Notes under the pieces: model-generated | The model's input: only the letters and a program-made list of their open reading frames with translations | Databases searched by the model: none | What the model was told of the DNA's origin: nothing | Made by a program: the position numbers and the translations under genes | Part shown: in pieces, positions 25,881 through 35,410 of the stretch | Position numbering within the stretch: position 1 is the first letter of the stretch | How the letters are laid out: every line of letters begins with the position of its first letter | Source of the DNA: JAXLYE01 sp046351595 | Lineage (GTDB): Bacteria; Myxococcota_A; Polyangia; Palsa-1104; JAEUJZ01 | Length of the DNA: 64,000 nt | Assembly (NCBI GenBank): GCA_046351595.1 | Contig: JAXLYE010000002.1 | Location: 62,001-126,000 of the forward strand | Direction of reading: 5' to 3'

Positions 25881-26408
25881 TCACAGCCGCTTGAACATCA
25901 GCAAGAGATCGTCGCCCGGCTTGTAGAAGTCGGGGATGCGGCAGGCCAGGGGGTAGCCGCTGCGCTCGTAGAAGCTCTGCGCCGAGCCGTAGCCCTCGGT
26001 GCTGCTGGTCTCGACGCGGATCAGGTAGCCGCCGAGGCTGCGGACCTCGTCTTCCATCGCCGCGCAGAGCGAGCGCGCCACGCCCTGCCGCTGGAAGTCG
26101 GGCGCCGTCGCCAGCCAGTACAGGTCCCAGGTGCCCTGGGTCATGGGCGTCGGGCCGTAGCAGATGTAGCCGGCCAGCGCCGCCGGCCCGGCGACGCCCT
26201 CGGGAGCCGCGACGAGGATCCGGTAGTCTCCGGTCCGCGCCGGGTCCTTGAGCGCGAGCTCGATCAGCTCGGCGGCGCAGCTCTCCTCCTCGGGAGCGAA
26301 CACCCCGGCCCGCGACACCAGCGCGATCAGCGGGTCATGGTCGTCGGGGCGGGCGGGACGGAGTGTGAACCGGGGCGACGGGCGGGACGGAGGGGGGGCT
26401 TTGGTCAT
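25881..26408 (-). CDS. GNAT-family N-acetyltransferase
   Basis: The 175-residue product starts at ATG 26408. The GNAT core is visible: FTLRPARPDDHDPLIAL at the N-terminus, a motif-A region LYWLATAPDFQRQGVARSLCAAME with the Q/R-x-x-G-x-A acetyl-CoA loop, and SFYERSGYPL near the C-terminus. It transfers an acyl group from CoA to an unknown amine. Its first 74 bases overlap the end of the ATP-grasp ligase gene, read in another frame, so the two must be co-expressed. Pairing an ATP-grasp ligase with a GNAT suggests synthesis of a modified amide or peptide. Confidence 0.85.
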   Translation of the reverse strand: MTKAPPPSRPSPRFTLRPARPDDHDPLIALVSRAGVFAPEEESCAAELIELALKDPARTGDYRILVAAPEGVAGPAALAGYICYGPTPMTQGTWDLYWLATAPDFQRQGVARSLCAAMEDEVRSLGGYLIRVETSSTEGYGSAQSFYERSGYPLACRIPDFYKPGDDLLLMFKRL

Positions 26409-27471
26409 GGGCGCTCCGCAAAAGCGCGGCGAAGGCGATCCGCTCGATCAGCTGGTCGTAGGCCAGGCCCGCGAGCTGCGCCGCGCGCGAGAAGCCGGCC
26501 CCGTCGGCCAGATCGCAGTTGGGGTTCACGTCGATGACGTAGGGCGTGCCGTCGCTGTCGACGCGCAGGTCGCAGCGGCCGTAGTCCCGCAGCTCGAGCA
26601 CCTCGAAGCAGCGCTGCGCCATCGCGATCGCGCGCTCCTCGACGCCGGGCGGCAGGCCGCGGGCTGGCTGCGAAGAGGTGCGGTGGTAGGTCGGCGCCCG
26701 CGGGTCCCACTTGGTGTCGTAGCTCAGGATGCGCGGCGCGCCGGCGGGCCAGTCGGCATACTCCAGCTCCTGCACCGGCAGGATGCGCGGCGGCCGGTCG
26801 CCCAGCATCGCGACGTAGAGCTCGCGCCCGTCGATGTAGCGCTCGACGAGGATGGGCTGGCGGTGCTGCTCGCGCAGGGCCGCCACCCGCCGCAGAAGCG
26901 CCTCATCGCTGTCGACCACCGACGTCAGCGTGATGCCGACCGAGGCGTCCTCGGCGACCAGCTTGACGATCACCGGGTAGCCGATCGCGGCCACCGCCTC
27001 GACATCGAGCGCGCGCGGTCGCGGCGCCGCCGGCAGCACCACGCCGGGCGGGGTGGCGACGCCGTGCTCGTGCAAGAGGTGCTTGGTCAGGTCCTTGCGG
27101 ACACACAGCCCCAGCGTCAGCGGCCCCGAGCCCGTGTACGGCACGCGCAGGAGGTCGAGCAGCGTCGGCACCACGGTTTCGCTGTGGGCGTCGCCGTTGA
27201 GCGACTCGCAGAGGTTGAACACCAGGTCCGGCGCGTCCTCGCTGAGCTGGGCGAGCAGGTCGCCCAGGTCGCGCTGATCGATGCCCTGGACCTCGACGAA
27301 GTGACCGCGCGAGACCAGCGCCCGGCCGACGTCACGCGCGGCGTTGAGGACGTCGATGCGCGCCAGCGCCCCGGGGTCGGACGCTTCGCCCTCTGGCTCG
27401 AAGTCCCGGTTGTGGAGCACGAGGATCCGCCGCTCGCGCAGCGAAGGATCAGGATCGGGATGAGGCTCCAT
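26335..27471 (-). CDS. ATP-grasp ligase (D-Ala-D-Ala ligase-like)
   Basis: The 378-residue product starts at ATG 27471; a TTG at 27480 is in frame. It has the ATP-grasp layout of the D-Ala-D-Ala ligase family: N-terminal LVFNLCESLNGDAHSE and VPYTGSGPLTLGLCVRKDLTK, a central VIVKLVAEDASVGI loop, ILVERYIDGRELYVAML, and a C-terminal metal-binding CDLRVDSDGTPYVIDVNPNCDL. Such enzymes couple ATP to forming an amide bond through an acyl-phosphate. Sequence alone does not show D-Ala as substrate; no mur or dcw genes are nearby. The 3' end overlaps the GNAT gene by 74 bp and lipB lies 46 bp upstream, forming a likely three-gene operon. Confidence 0.85.
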   Translation of the reverse strand: MEPHPDPDPSLRERRILVLHNRDFEPEGEASDPGALARIDVLNAARDVGRALVSRGHFVEVQGIDQRDLGDLLAQLSEDAPDLVFNLCESLNGDAHSETVVPTLLDLLRVPYTGSGPLTLGLCVRKDLTKHLLHEHGVATPPGVVLPAAPRPRALDVEAVAAIGYPVIVKLVAEDASVGITLTSVVDSDEALLRRVAALREQHRQPILVERYIDGRELYVAMLGDRPPRILPVQELEYADWPAGAPRILSYDTKWDPRAPTYHRTSSQPARGLPPGVEERAIAMAQRCFEVLELRDYGRCDLRVDSDGTPYVIDVNPNCDLADGAGFSRAAQLAGLAYDQLIERIAFAALLRSAHDQSPPSVPPVAPVHTPSRPPRRP

Positions 27472-27517
27472 CGAGGGCAAAGGCGGCAGTGACCACGCAC
27501 TGCGGAGAAGCGAGCGC

Positions 27518-28354
27518 TCATTCTACTGAGAGAGCTTGGGAAAGCAACGCCACAGTGCTCTCGTGTATGTGCGGCGTCGGGGCCTCGGCCGGCAGGACCC
27601 CGGCTCCGACGAGCAGCGCCCACGCAAGACGCGCGGCCGCGGCGCGCACCGACGGCGGCTCGGCCCGGCCCGCTGCCGTCGACCCGCACGGCAGCGACGG
27701 CGGCGCCGACTCCTCGAGGCTGGTGACCTGGCCGCCGGCGAGGCCGCAGGGCACAAACCAGCCGCGGCGGAAGGCGGCGCTGGCCTCGGCCGTGACATTG
27801 AGCGCGAGGCCGTGCACGGCGACGCGGCGCTCGACGTGCACCCCGAGCGCAGCCAGCTTGCGGTCGCCGACCCAGACGCCGACGCGGGCGCGCTCGAAGC
27901 GGGCGGCGATGCCGTGCTCGGCCGCCACCGCCACCGCCGCCGCGGCCAGCCACTCGATGTGGCGCAGCACGCCGCGCCGCAGCCGCACCACCGGGTAGAC
28001 GACGAGCTGGCCCGGGCCGTGATAGGTCACCTGGCCGCCGCGGCTGGTGCGCACCACCTCGACGCCGGCCGCCTGCGCCGCCGCCAGCGCCAGGACATCG
28101 CCGGCCTGCGCCGAGCGGCCCAGCGTCAGCACCGGCGGGTGCTCGCAGAGCAGGATGGCCTCGCGGCCGCCGCCGAGCACGCGCCGCCGCAGCTGCTCCT
28201 GCAGCGCCCAGGTCGGCGAGTACGGCGCCCGCCCGAGCCAGATCAGCTCCGGCGGGGCGTGCTGGCCGGCGGCTTGGTTGTCGACTTCTTTGTCGACTTC
28301 TTTGTCGACGTTGTCGACGGCAGCGTCTTCTTGCAGCGGGGCGGCCTCGCTCAC
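27518..28354 (-). CDS. lipB: octanoyl-[acyl-carrier protein]-protein octanoyltransferase
   Basis: The 278-residue product matches LipB, which moves octanoate from acyl-carrier protein to lipoyl domains, the first step of lipoate assembly. The substrate loop RGGQVTYHGPGQLVVYPV (105-122), Lys166 in RKLAALGV and catalytic Cys203 in FVPCGLAGGQVTSL are all present. The N-terminus has about 35 extra residues containing a VDKE repeat from a 12-bp tandem, and there is a C-terminal Ala-rich extension; neither is needed for the fold. It starts at ATG 28354. No lipA is adjacent. Confidence 0.93.
   Translation of the reverse strand: MSEAAPLQEDAAVDNVDKEVDKEVDNQAAGQHAPPELIWLGRAPYSPTWALQEQLRRRVLGGGREAILLCEHPPVLTLGRSAQAGDVLALAAAQAAGVEVVRTSRGGQVTYHGPGQLVVYPVVRLRRGVLRHIEWLAAAAVAVAAEHGIAARFERARVGVWVGDRKLAALGVHVERRVAVHGLALNVTAEASAAFRRGWFVPCGLAGGQVTSLEESAPPSLPCGSTAAGRAEPPSVRAAAARLAWALLVGAGVLPAEAPTPHIHESTVALLSQALSVE
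28279..28317 (-). repeat. 12-bp tandem repeat in lipB N-terminus
   Basis: Two full copies of gtcgacttcttt and a third partial copy encode VDKE-type repeats near the start of LipB, upstream of the conserved domain. Confidence 0.75.
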
Positions 28355-28454
28355 GCGCCGAGCCTAGTCGCTCGGCCCGGCGCTTGGCCAGCGCTCAACT
28401 CGCAGCGCGCGGCGGTTGCGTCGACAAACCGGCTATGGACGGGCGACAGCCGGC

Positions 28455-29981
28455 TCAGAACACGCGCACGCCGCGGGCCGCGTCCCACAGCATGTAGCCG
28501 CCCTGGAAGTCCTGGCGCACCGCGCCGCCGCCGATCGCATACTCGTCGCTCGTCGGGAAGCGCAGCTTGCCGTGGTTGGTGCCGGTCAGGTAGGCCTGCC
28601 AGAAGCCCTGCGCGACGCGGAAGCCGGTGTCGAAGAGCGCGCACGGGCCGATGCGACCGCCGCCGAAGTCCTGGACGTAGCCGTAGTCCCACGGGTGCGC
28701 CCACGGCCCGCCGCCGTGGTCCTCGGGCGAGCCGTTCACCGCCATGCCGCCGAGCCGAGCCCACGCCTCGAGGATCTTGGCGACGGCGGTGCCGTCCGCG
28801 CGCCGGCCCTGGTACGCGGCCTGCGCGCGGAACTGCGCCTGCGCCGGCTTCTTGCTGCGGTCGCCGCGGAACAGGCCGTAGGCGAAGCCGGGGCCGCCGT
28901 CGTCGTTCTGGAACCACAGCGCGTGCGCGACGTAGCCCTTGCCCTTGATGACGCCGAGCGCGGCGCCGAGGTTCGCCGCCTGCACCGCCTCGCTGACCGC
29001 CGGCTGCGTCCAGCCGAACTCGGTGATCCAGGTCTTCTTGGGGCTCGCTGCGCCCTCGAAGCGCGTGACCACGCCGTGCAGCCAGTCGAGGTAGGTCGAA
29101 AACCACGCGGTCGAGACCGCGCCGCCCTGGTTGATGTAGAGGTGCTGGCCGACGCCGTCGAGCGGGTTGATGCCGTAGGTCCGCTTGGCCCAGGCGAACT
29201 TGCCGGTGCGGTTGATGCCGACGTCGTAGGTGCTGCTCAGGTAGTCGACGCCGGCCGGGCCGGTGCCGAAGCCGCCCAGGTCGTGGCCGAACAGCCCGCC
29301 CGAGACGATCTGCACGTCGAGCTTGTTGTAGTAGCGCGCCTGGCTGTGGCAGTGCGTGAGCAGCGCCGCGAAGTTCGACGGGTAGATGAAGCTGCAGCCG
29401 GTGTAGACGCCGGGCGCCGGGCTCGAGCTCCAGCAGTTGGGCTCGTTCCAGATCTCCCAGTGCTTGATGCGGTCCTGGTAGTGCTTGGCGATGCGGGCGA
29501 AGGCGTAGCCGAACTGGTCGATGTAGGGGTTGTGGCCGTCGCCGCCGCTGCGCTCCCAGCTGTTGGCGGTCCAGTCGGCCTGGCTGCCGCGCCAGCTCTC
29601 GTTGGACACAAGGCCGAGGATCTGCAGACCGCGGGCGCGCAGGCGGCCGACGATGGTGTCGTAGGCGGCGTAGAAGGCGGGCGTGTCCGAGGCGTGCGGC
29701 CCGAGGCGGAAGTTGATGCGCACGAAGCCACCGGCCTGCGCCAGGCGGTCGGCCGCGGCGTCGTCGATGAGGATGTTGCCGCTGTCGTCGATGGGCTGGC
29801 CGGGCTGGCTGCCGTGCGGGCCGGCGACGGCGTCCGCGGCGGGCAGCGCGGCGGCGACCCGGTCCGGGGCGGGCACGGCGAGCTGCTCGAGCTCGGCGGG
29901 CGCGCACGCGGCCAAGAGCGCGCCGAGCGCCAGTGAGAGGGGCAGCGGGCGGAGCGGGTCTGTCGATCGAGGTCGGGTCAT
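28455..29981 (-). CDS. lipoprotein with GH-A-like glycoside hydrolase and LGFP-like repeats
   Basis: From ATG 29981 the product has 508 residues. A signal peptide ends in a lipobox (LLAAC, Cys26). The catalytic part has a TIM-barrel look typical of clan GH-A: acid/base Glu180 in HWEIWNEPN and candidate nucleophile Glu321 in WITEFGW. This suggests a retaining glycosidase, but the exact family is not clear. The C-terminal region (about 395-508) has LGFP-type repeats, W...LGG...G.P...GGG..Q.F.GG, which in other bacteria associate with the cell envelope. Predicted role: cell-surface glycan hydrolysis. It is divergent from the caspase-like gene at 30162. Confidence 0.78.
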   Translation of the reverse strand: MTRPRSTDPLRPLPLSLALGALLAACAPAELEQLAVPAPDRVAAALPAADAVAGPHGSQPGQPIDDSGNILIDDAAADRLAQAGGFVRINFRLGPHASDTPAFYAAYDTIVGRLRARGLQILGLVSNESWRGSQADWTANSWERSGGDGHNPYIDQFGYAFARIAKHYQDRIKHWEIWNEPNCWSSSPAPGVYTGCSFIYPSNFAALLTHCHSQARYYNKLDVQIVSGGLFGHDLGGFGTGPAGVDYLSSTYDVGINRTGKFAWAKRTYGINPLDGVGQHLYINQGGAVSTAWFSTYLDWLHGVVTRFEGAASPKKTWITEFGWTQPAVSEAVQAANLGAALGVIKGKGYVAHALWFQNDDGGPGFAYGLFRGDRSKKPAQAQFRAQAAYQGRRADGTAVAKILEAWARLGGMAVNGSPEDHGGGPWAHPWDYGYVQDFGGGRIGPCALFDTGFRVAQGFWQAYLTGTNHGKLRFPTSDEYAIGGGAVRQDFQGGYMLWDAARGVRVF

Positions 29982-30161
29982 GCGCCCGTCGATGCAAGGC
30001 CAGGACCAGCGAGCTCGCCGTCGCTGCATCCGCGTCCGGCGTGGGGCGGCGGGCCCCACCCGCGGGCTCGGGCTGAGGGCTCGGCGCAGCAGGCAGCCGG
30101 GCCGCGCGCGGTAAGATGGGCGAGCGAGCGACAAGCCGCGGAGCTCGCACGGACCCACAGC

Positions 30162-33100
30162 ATGGCCTCGCAGTCACTCTCCCCAGAGCTCGCTCGATCC
30201 CTCCGTCTGCTTCCGAGCCTGCCGCTTCTGGCGGTCGTGGCGGCGCTGCTCGGGCTGGGCGCGCGGCCCGCGTCGGCTCAGGCGCCGCCCCCCACATCGA
30301 TGGCGACGGTGCCGTCGATGACCCAGGAGCTGCTCGACCGCGCGACGCTGCGCATCGAGCCGGGCCGGCACACAGCGGCGATCACCCGCATCGCAACGGC
30401 CGGCGGTCGCGTGGTCACCGCCTCGGAGGACCGCACGGTGCGGATCTGGGACGGCGCCACCGGCGAGCTCGTGCGCACCCTCCGCCCGCCCAGCGCCGCC
30501 GAGGGAGAGGAGGGCCGGCTCTACGCGCTGGCGCTGTCGCCCGACGGCCGCCTGATCGCGGCCGCCGGCGCCACCCGCTTTGCCGACGACGCAGAGCAGC
30601 GCACCGCCTCGGTGTACCTGTTTGACGCCGGCACCGGCGAGCTCGTGCGGCGGCTGCCCGGCGCGCCCTTCGCCGGCGCCCTCCACCGCATCGAGCGCGT
30701 CGCCTTCTCGCCCGACGGCCGGCGCCTGGCCGCGATCCGCGTCGGCCACAACACCGCCGGGGTCTACGACGTCGCGACCGGGGTGGCGATCACGGCACCG
30801 ACGGGCGAGCCGAGCGGCGCCGGCTTCGGCATCGGGCAGTACATCGACGCGGACTTCGACGGCGCCGGGCGCCTCCTGCTCGGCCAGCAGGACGGGCACC
30901 TCACCCTCTATGACGCCGGGCTCAAGCGGCTGGTGCGGCTCGAGGCGCTGGGGCGGATCCTGCGCGCGCGCTTCGCGCCCGACGGCAAGCGCGTGGCGGT
31001 GCTGTACGAGGACGGCCGGCTCGAGCTGCGGCGCGCGGCGGACCTCAAGCCGATGGCCACGCTCGATACCGGGCAGCGCGGCGCGACCGTGCCGGTCCTG
31101 GGCTGGGCCCCCGACGGGCAGAGCCTGTGGACCGCGGCCTGGGTCGGGTCCCCGCCGGCTACGGTGCTGCGCCGCTTCTCGGCCGGTGCGCGGCGGCCTG
31201 CGCCGGCTCCGCCGCCTACGGAGCGACCGCTGCCCGGGCCGCTGCTCACCGACCTTGTGGTGCTGGAGCAGGCGATCCTGTTCGGCGCCAGCGACGGCAG
31301 CTGGGGCCGGATCAGCCCAGACATCCCAGACGGACCCGCCGCGGCAGACGACACGGTCCAGCGCTTCGGCACCGGCGCGGCCGCGAGCGCGGCCCCCGAG
31401 TCGCTGTGGGTCGACACCACCGGCGAGGAGATCGAGCTGCGCCTCGGCCCGCTCGCGCGCGAGCGCCTGCGCTTCAGCGTGCCGGCGCTCGAGCTCAAGC
31501 CGACGGCGGGCGAGGCGCCGGGGCTGCGGCCGCCGCATCTCGAGCCGCCGGTGCCGCACCGCATCACCGGCTGGATGCACCAGGGCATGGTCCTGTTCGA
31601 CGACGCCGCCGTCACCGCGCGGGGTGAGGATCCGGCGGCGCTGGCCATCGCCCCGAGCCGCGAGGCGTTCGCCCTGGGCACCGCGGCCCGCCTGCTCGCC
31701 TTCCGCTTCCGCCGCGCCGCCGACGACGGCTGCCCGGTCCGCTCGCCCGCCGGCCTCGCCTACCTGCCGTGCTGGAGCCGGCCGGTGCCCGCCCCGGTCC
31801 GCGCGCTCAACCACAGCGGCGACGGGCGCTACGTGGTGGCGCTGCTCGCCGACGGCACGGTGCGCTGGTACGGGGCGGCGGACGGCCGCGAGCGCCTGAT
31901 CCTCGTCGCAGTGCCCGGTGACCCGCGCTGGCTGCTGGTGCGCCCCGACGGGCTGTACGCGGCGTCCCCGGGCGGCGCGGCGGGGGCCGGCTGGCAGGTC
32001 AACCGACCGGCGACCGCGACGGGCGAGCCCGGCGCCGACTTCTTCCCGCTCTTGCAGCTGCAGCGCAGCCACGAGCGGCCGGCGACGCTCGCCCGCACCC
32101 TCGCGGAGGCGGGCCCGCCGCCGCCCCGGCCGCGCCTGCGCCGCGAGGAGCTGCCGTCGCTGGTGACCATCCTCGATCCGCTCGACGGGGCGCGGGCGAG
32201 CGGCGGGACGGTGACGCTGCGCCTGGCCGTCCGCTCGCCGGCCGGGCAGCCGGCGACGCTGCGGGTCAAGCTCGACGGCCGGCCCGTGCCGAGCGGGGCC
32301 CCGGATGGCCCGAGCCCGGCCACCGCCCAGGCGCGCGGCGTGCTCGGCCTCGGCCAGAGCGAGCCGCCGCCGCGGGCCCTGCCGCTGCCCCCGGGCACGC
32401 AGCTCGTGACGCTGACCGTCGCGGTGCCGGCGCGCGACTGCGTGCTCGCGGTCTATGCCGAGGGCGCCGAGGGCACCGCGTCCGGGCCGCCGGCGCTCGT
32501 GCGGCTGCGCGGGCCCGCGAGCACGGCGCCGAGCGCGCGCCCGACCCTGCGCGTGCTCGCCATCGGTGTCGGCAACTACCAGCGCCCGGCGCTGCGCCTG
32601 CGCTACCCGGCCAAGGACGCCGCCGACCTGGTGAAGCTCATCGTGCAGAAGCAGGGGACGCTGTACCACACCGTCGAGACGCGGCTCGTAACGGACCGCG
32701 ACGCGACGCGCGCGCGCATCCTGGCCGGGCTCGACTGGCTGCGCCAGCAGGCCGGCGCCGCCGACACCACGCTGCTGTTCCTGGCGGGGCACGGCATCAA
32801 CGAGCCCGCGACCGGCGAGTACTTCTTCCTGCCCGTCGACGCGGACCCGGGCAGCGCGGCGCAGAGCATGCTGCCGGCGTCGGCGCTGCGCGAGCTGCTC
32901 GCCAGCCTGCCGGGGCGCGTGGTGCTGCTGCTCGACACCTGCCACTCGGGCAGCGTGCTCGGCCGGGGCGCGGGCGGGCTTGCCGCCCCGTCACCGACGG
33001 CGCTCGCGCGTGAGCGCGCCATCTCGGACCTGGCCAGCGTCGAGGGCGGCGTCGTCGTGATGACCGCGGCGACGGGCAGCCAGGCCTCGATCGAGGACGC

Positions 33101-33305
33101 GGCGTGGCAGAACGGCGCCTTCACCCGCGCCCTGCTCGAGGGGCTCGCCGGCCGCGCCGACCTGCGCCGGACCGGGCGTGTCACCGTCAACATGCTCGAC
33201 CTGTACGTCAGCGAGCGGGTGCGCGAGCTGACCGCCGGCACCCAGACCCCGGCCACCGCCAAGCCGAGCACCATCCCCGACTTCCCGCTGGTCCTCAGCC
33301 GCTAG
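30162..33305 (+). CDS. exported beta-propeller / caspase-like (peptidase C14) protein
   Basis: The 1047-residue product starts at ATG 30162. A signal peptide (LLAVVAALLGLGARPASAQ) points to export. Residues about 65-590 form a WD40-like propeller (VVTASEDRTVRIWDGATGELV, LALSPDGRLIAAAG, VAFSPDGRRLAAI). The C-terminal domain (about 790-1045) is caspase-like: LAIGVGNYQ, His877 in LAGHGI, Cys927 in LLDTCHSGS and VVMTAATGSQ. Both catalytic residues are intact. A caspase-like domain outside the cytoplasm is not the layout of a suicide effector, so it probably cleaves an envelope protein. A TAAGAT element at 30112-30117 could be its -10. It is followed at 93 bp by the FHA-sigma54 regulator. Confidence 0.88.
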   Translation: MASQSLSPELARSLRLLPSLPLLAVVAALLGLGARPASAQAPPPTSMATVPSMTQELLDRATLRIEPGRHTAAITRIATAGGRVVTASEDRTVRIWDGATGELVRTLRPPSAAEGEEGRLYALALSPDGRLIAAAGATRFADDAEQRTASVYLFDAGTGELVRRLPGAPFAGALHRIERVAFSPDGRRLAAIRVGHNTAGVYDVATGVAITAPTGEPSGAGFGIGQYIDADFDGAGRLLLGQQDGHLTLYDAGLKRLVRLEALGRILRARFAPDGKRVAVLYEDGRLELRRAADLKPMATLDTGQRGATVPVLGWAPDGQSLWTAAWVGSPPATVLRRFSAGARRPAPAPPPTERPLPGPLLTDLVVLEQAILFGASDGSWGRISPDIPDGPAAADDTVQRFGTGAAASAAPESLWVDTTGEEIELRLGPLARERLRFSVPALELKPTAGEAPGLRPPHLEPPVPHRITGWMHQGMVLFDDAAVTARGEDPAALAIAPSREAFALGTAARLLAFRFRRAADDGCPVRSPAGLAYLPCWSRPVPAPVRALNHSGDGRYVVALLADGTVRWYGAADGRERLILVAVPGDPRWLLVRPDGLYAASPGGAAGAGWQVNRPATATGEPGADFFPLLQLQRSHERPATLARTLAEAGPPPPRPRLRREELPSLVTILDPLDGARASGGTVTLRLAVRSPAGQPATLRVKLDGRPVPSGAPDGPSPATAQARGVLGLGQSEPPPRALPLPPGTQLVTLTVAVPARDCVLAVYAEGAEGTASGPPALVRLRGPASTAPSARPTLRVLAIGVGNYQRPALRLRYPAKDAADLVKLIVQKQGTLYHTVETRLVTDRDATRARILAGLDWLRQQAGAADTTLLFLAGHGINEPATGEYFFLPVDADPGSAAQSMLPASALRELLASLPGRVVLLLDTCHSGSVLGRGAGGLAAPSPTALARERAISDLASVEGGVVVMTAATGSQASIEDAAWQNGAFTRALLEGLAGRADLRRTGRVTVNMLDLYVSERVRELTAGTQTPATAKPSTIPDFPLVLSR

Positions 33306-33380
33306 CTCGGCCGCGACCGGCGGATGCCGTCGCCCATCCGCCCGCCTCCGCAACAGCTCCCGACGAGCCGCCGCGGTCTT

Positions 33381-33389
33381 TGCTAGATT
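33381..33389 (+). promoter_or_regulatory. extended -10 element (TGC-TAGATT) before the FHA regulator
   Basis: TGCTAGATT contains the extended -10 TGn motif and a TAGATT hexamer ending nine bases before the ATG at 33399. Transcription would start about three bases before the start codon. There is no clear -35 hexamer, as is usual for extended -10 promoters. Confidence 0.4.
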
Positions 33390-33398
33390 GTCGACCGC

Positions 33399-35363
<1,965 letters not shown>

Positions 35364-35410
35364 AAGGCCGCGCCGCCCGCCGTCCGGCCCGGCCGCTGCC
35401 TGCCCCTGCC

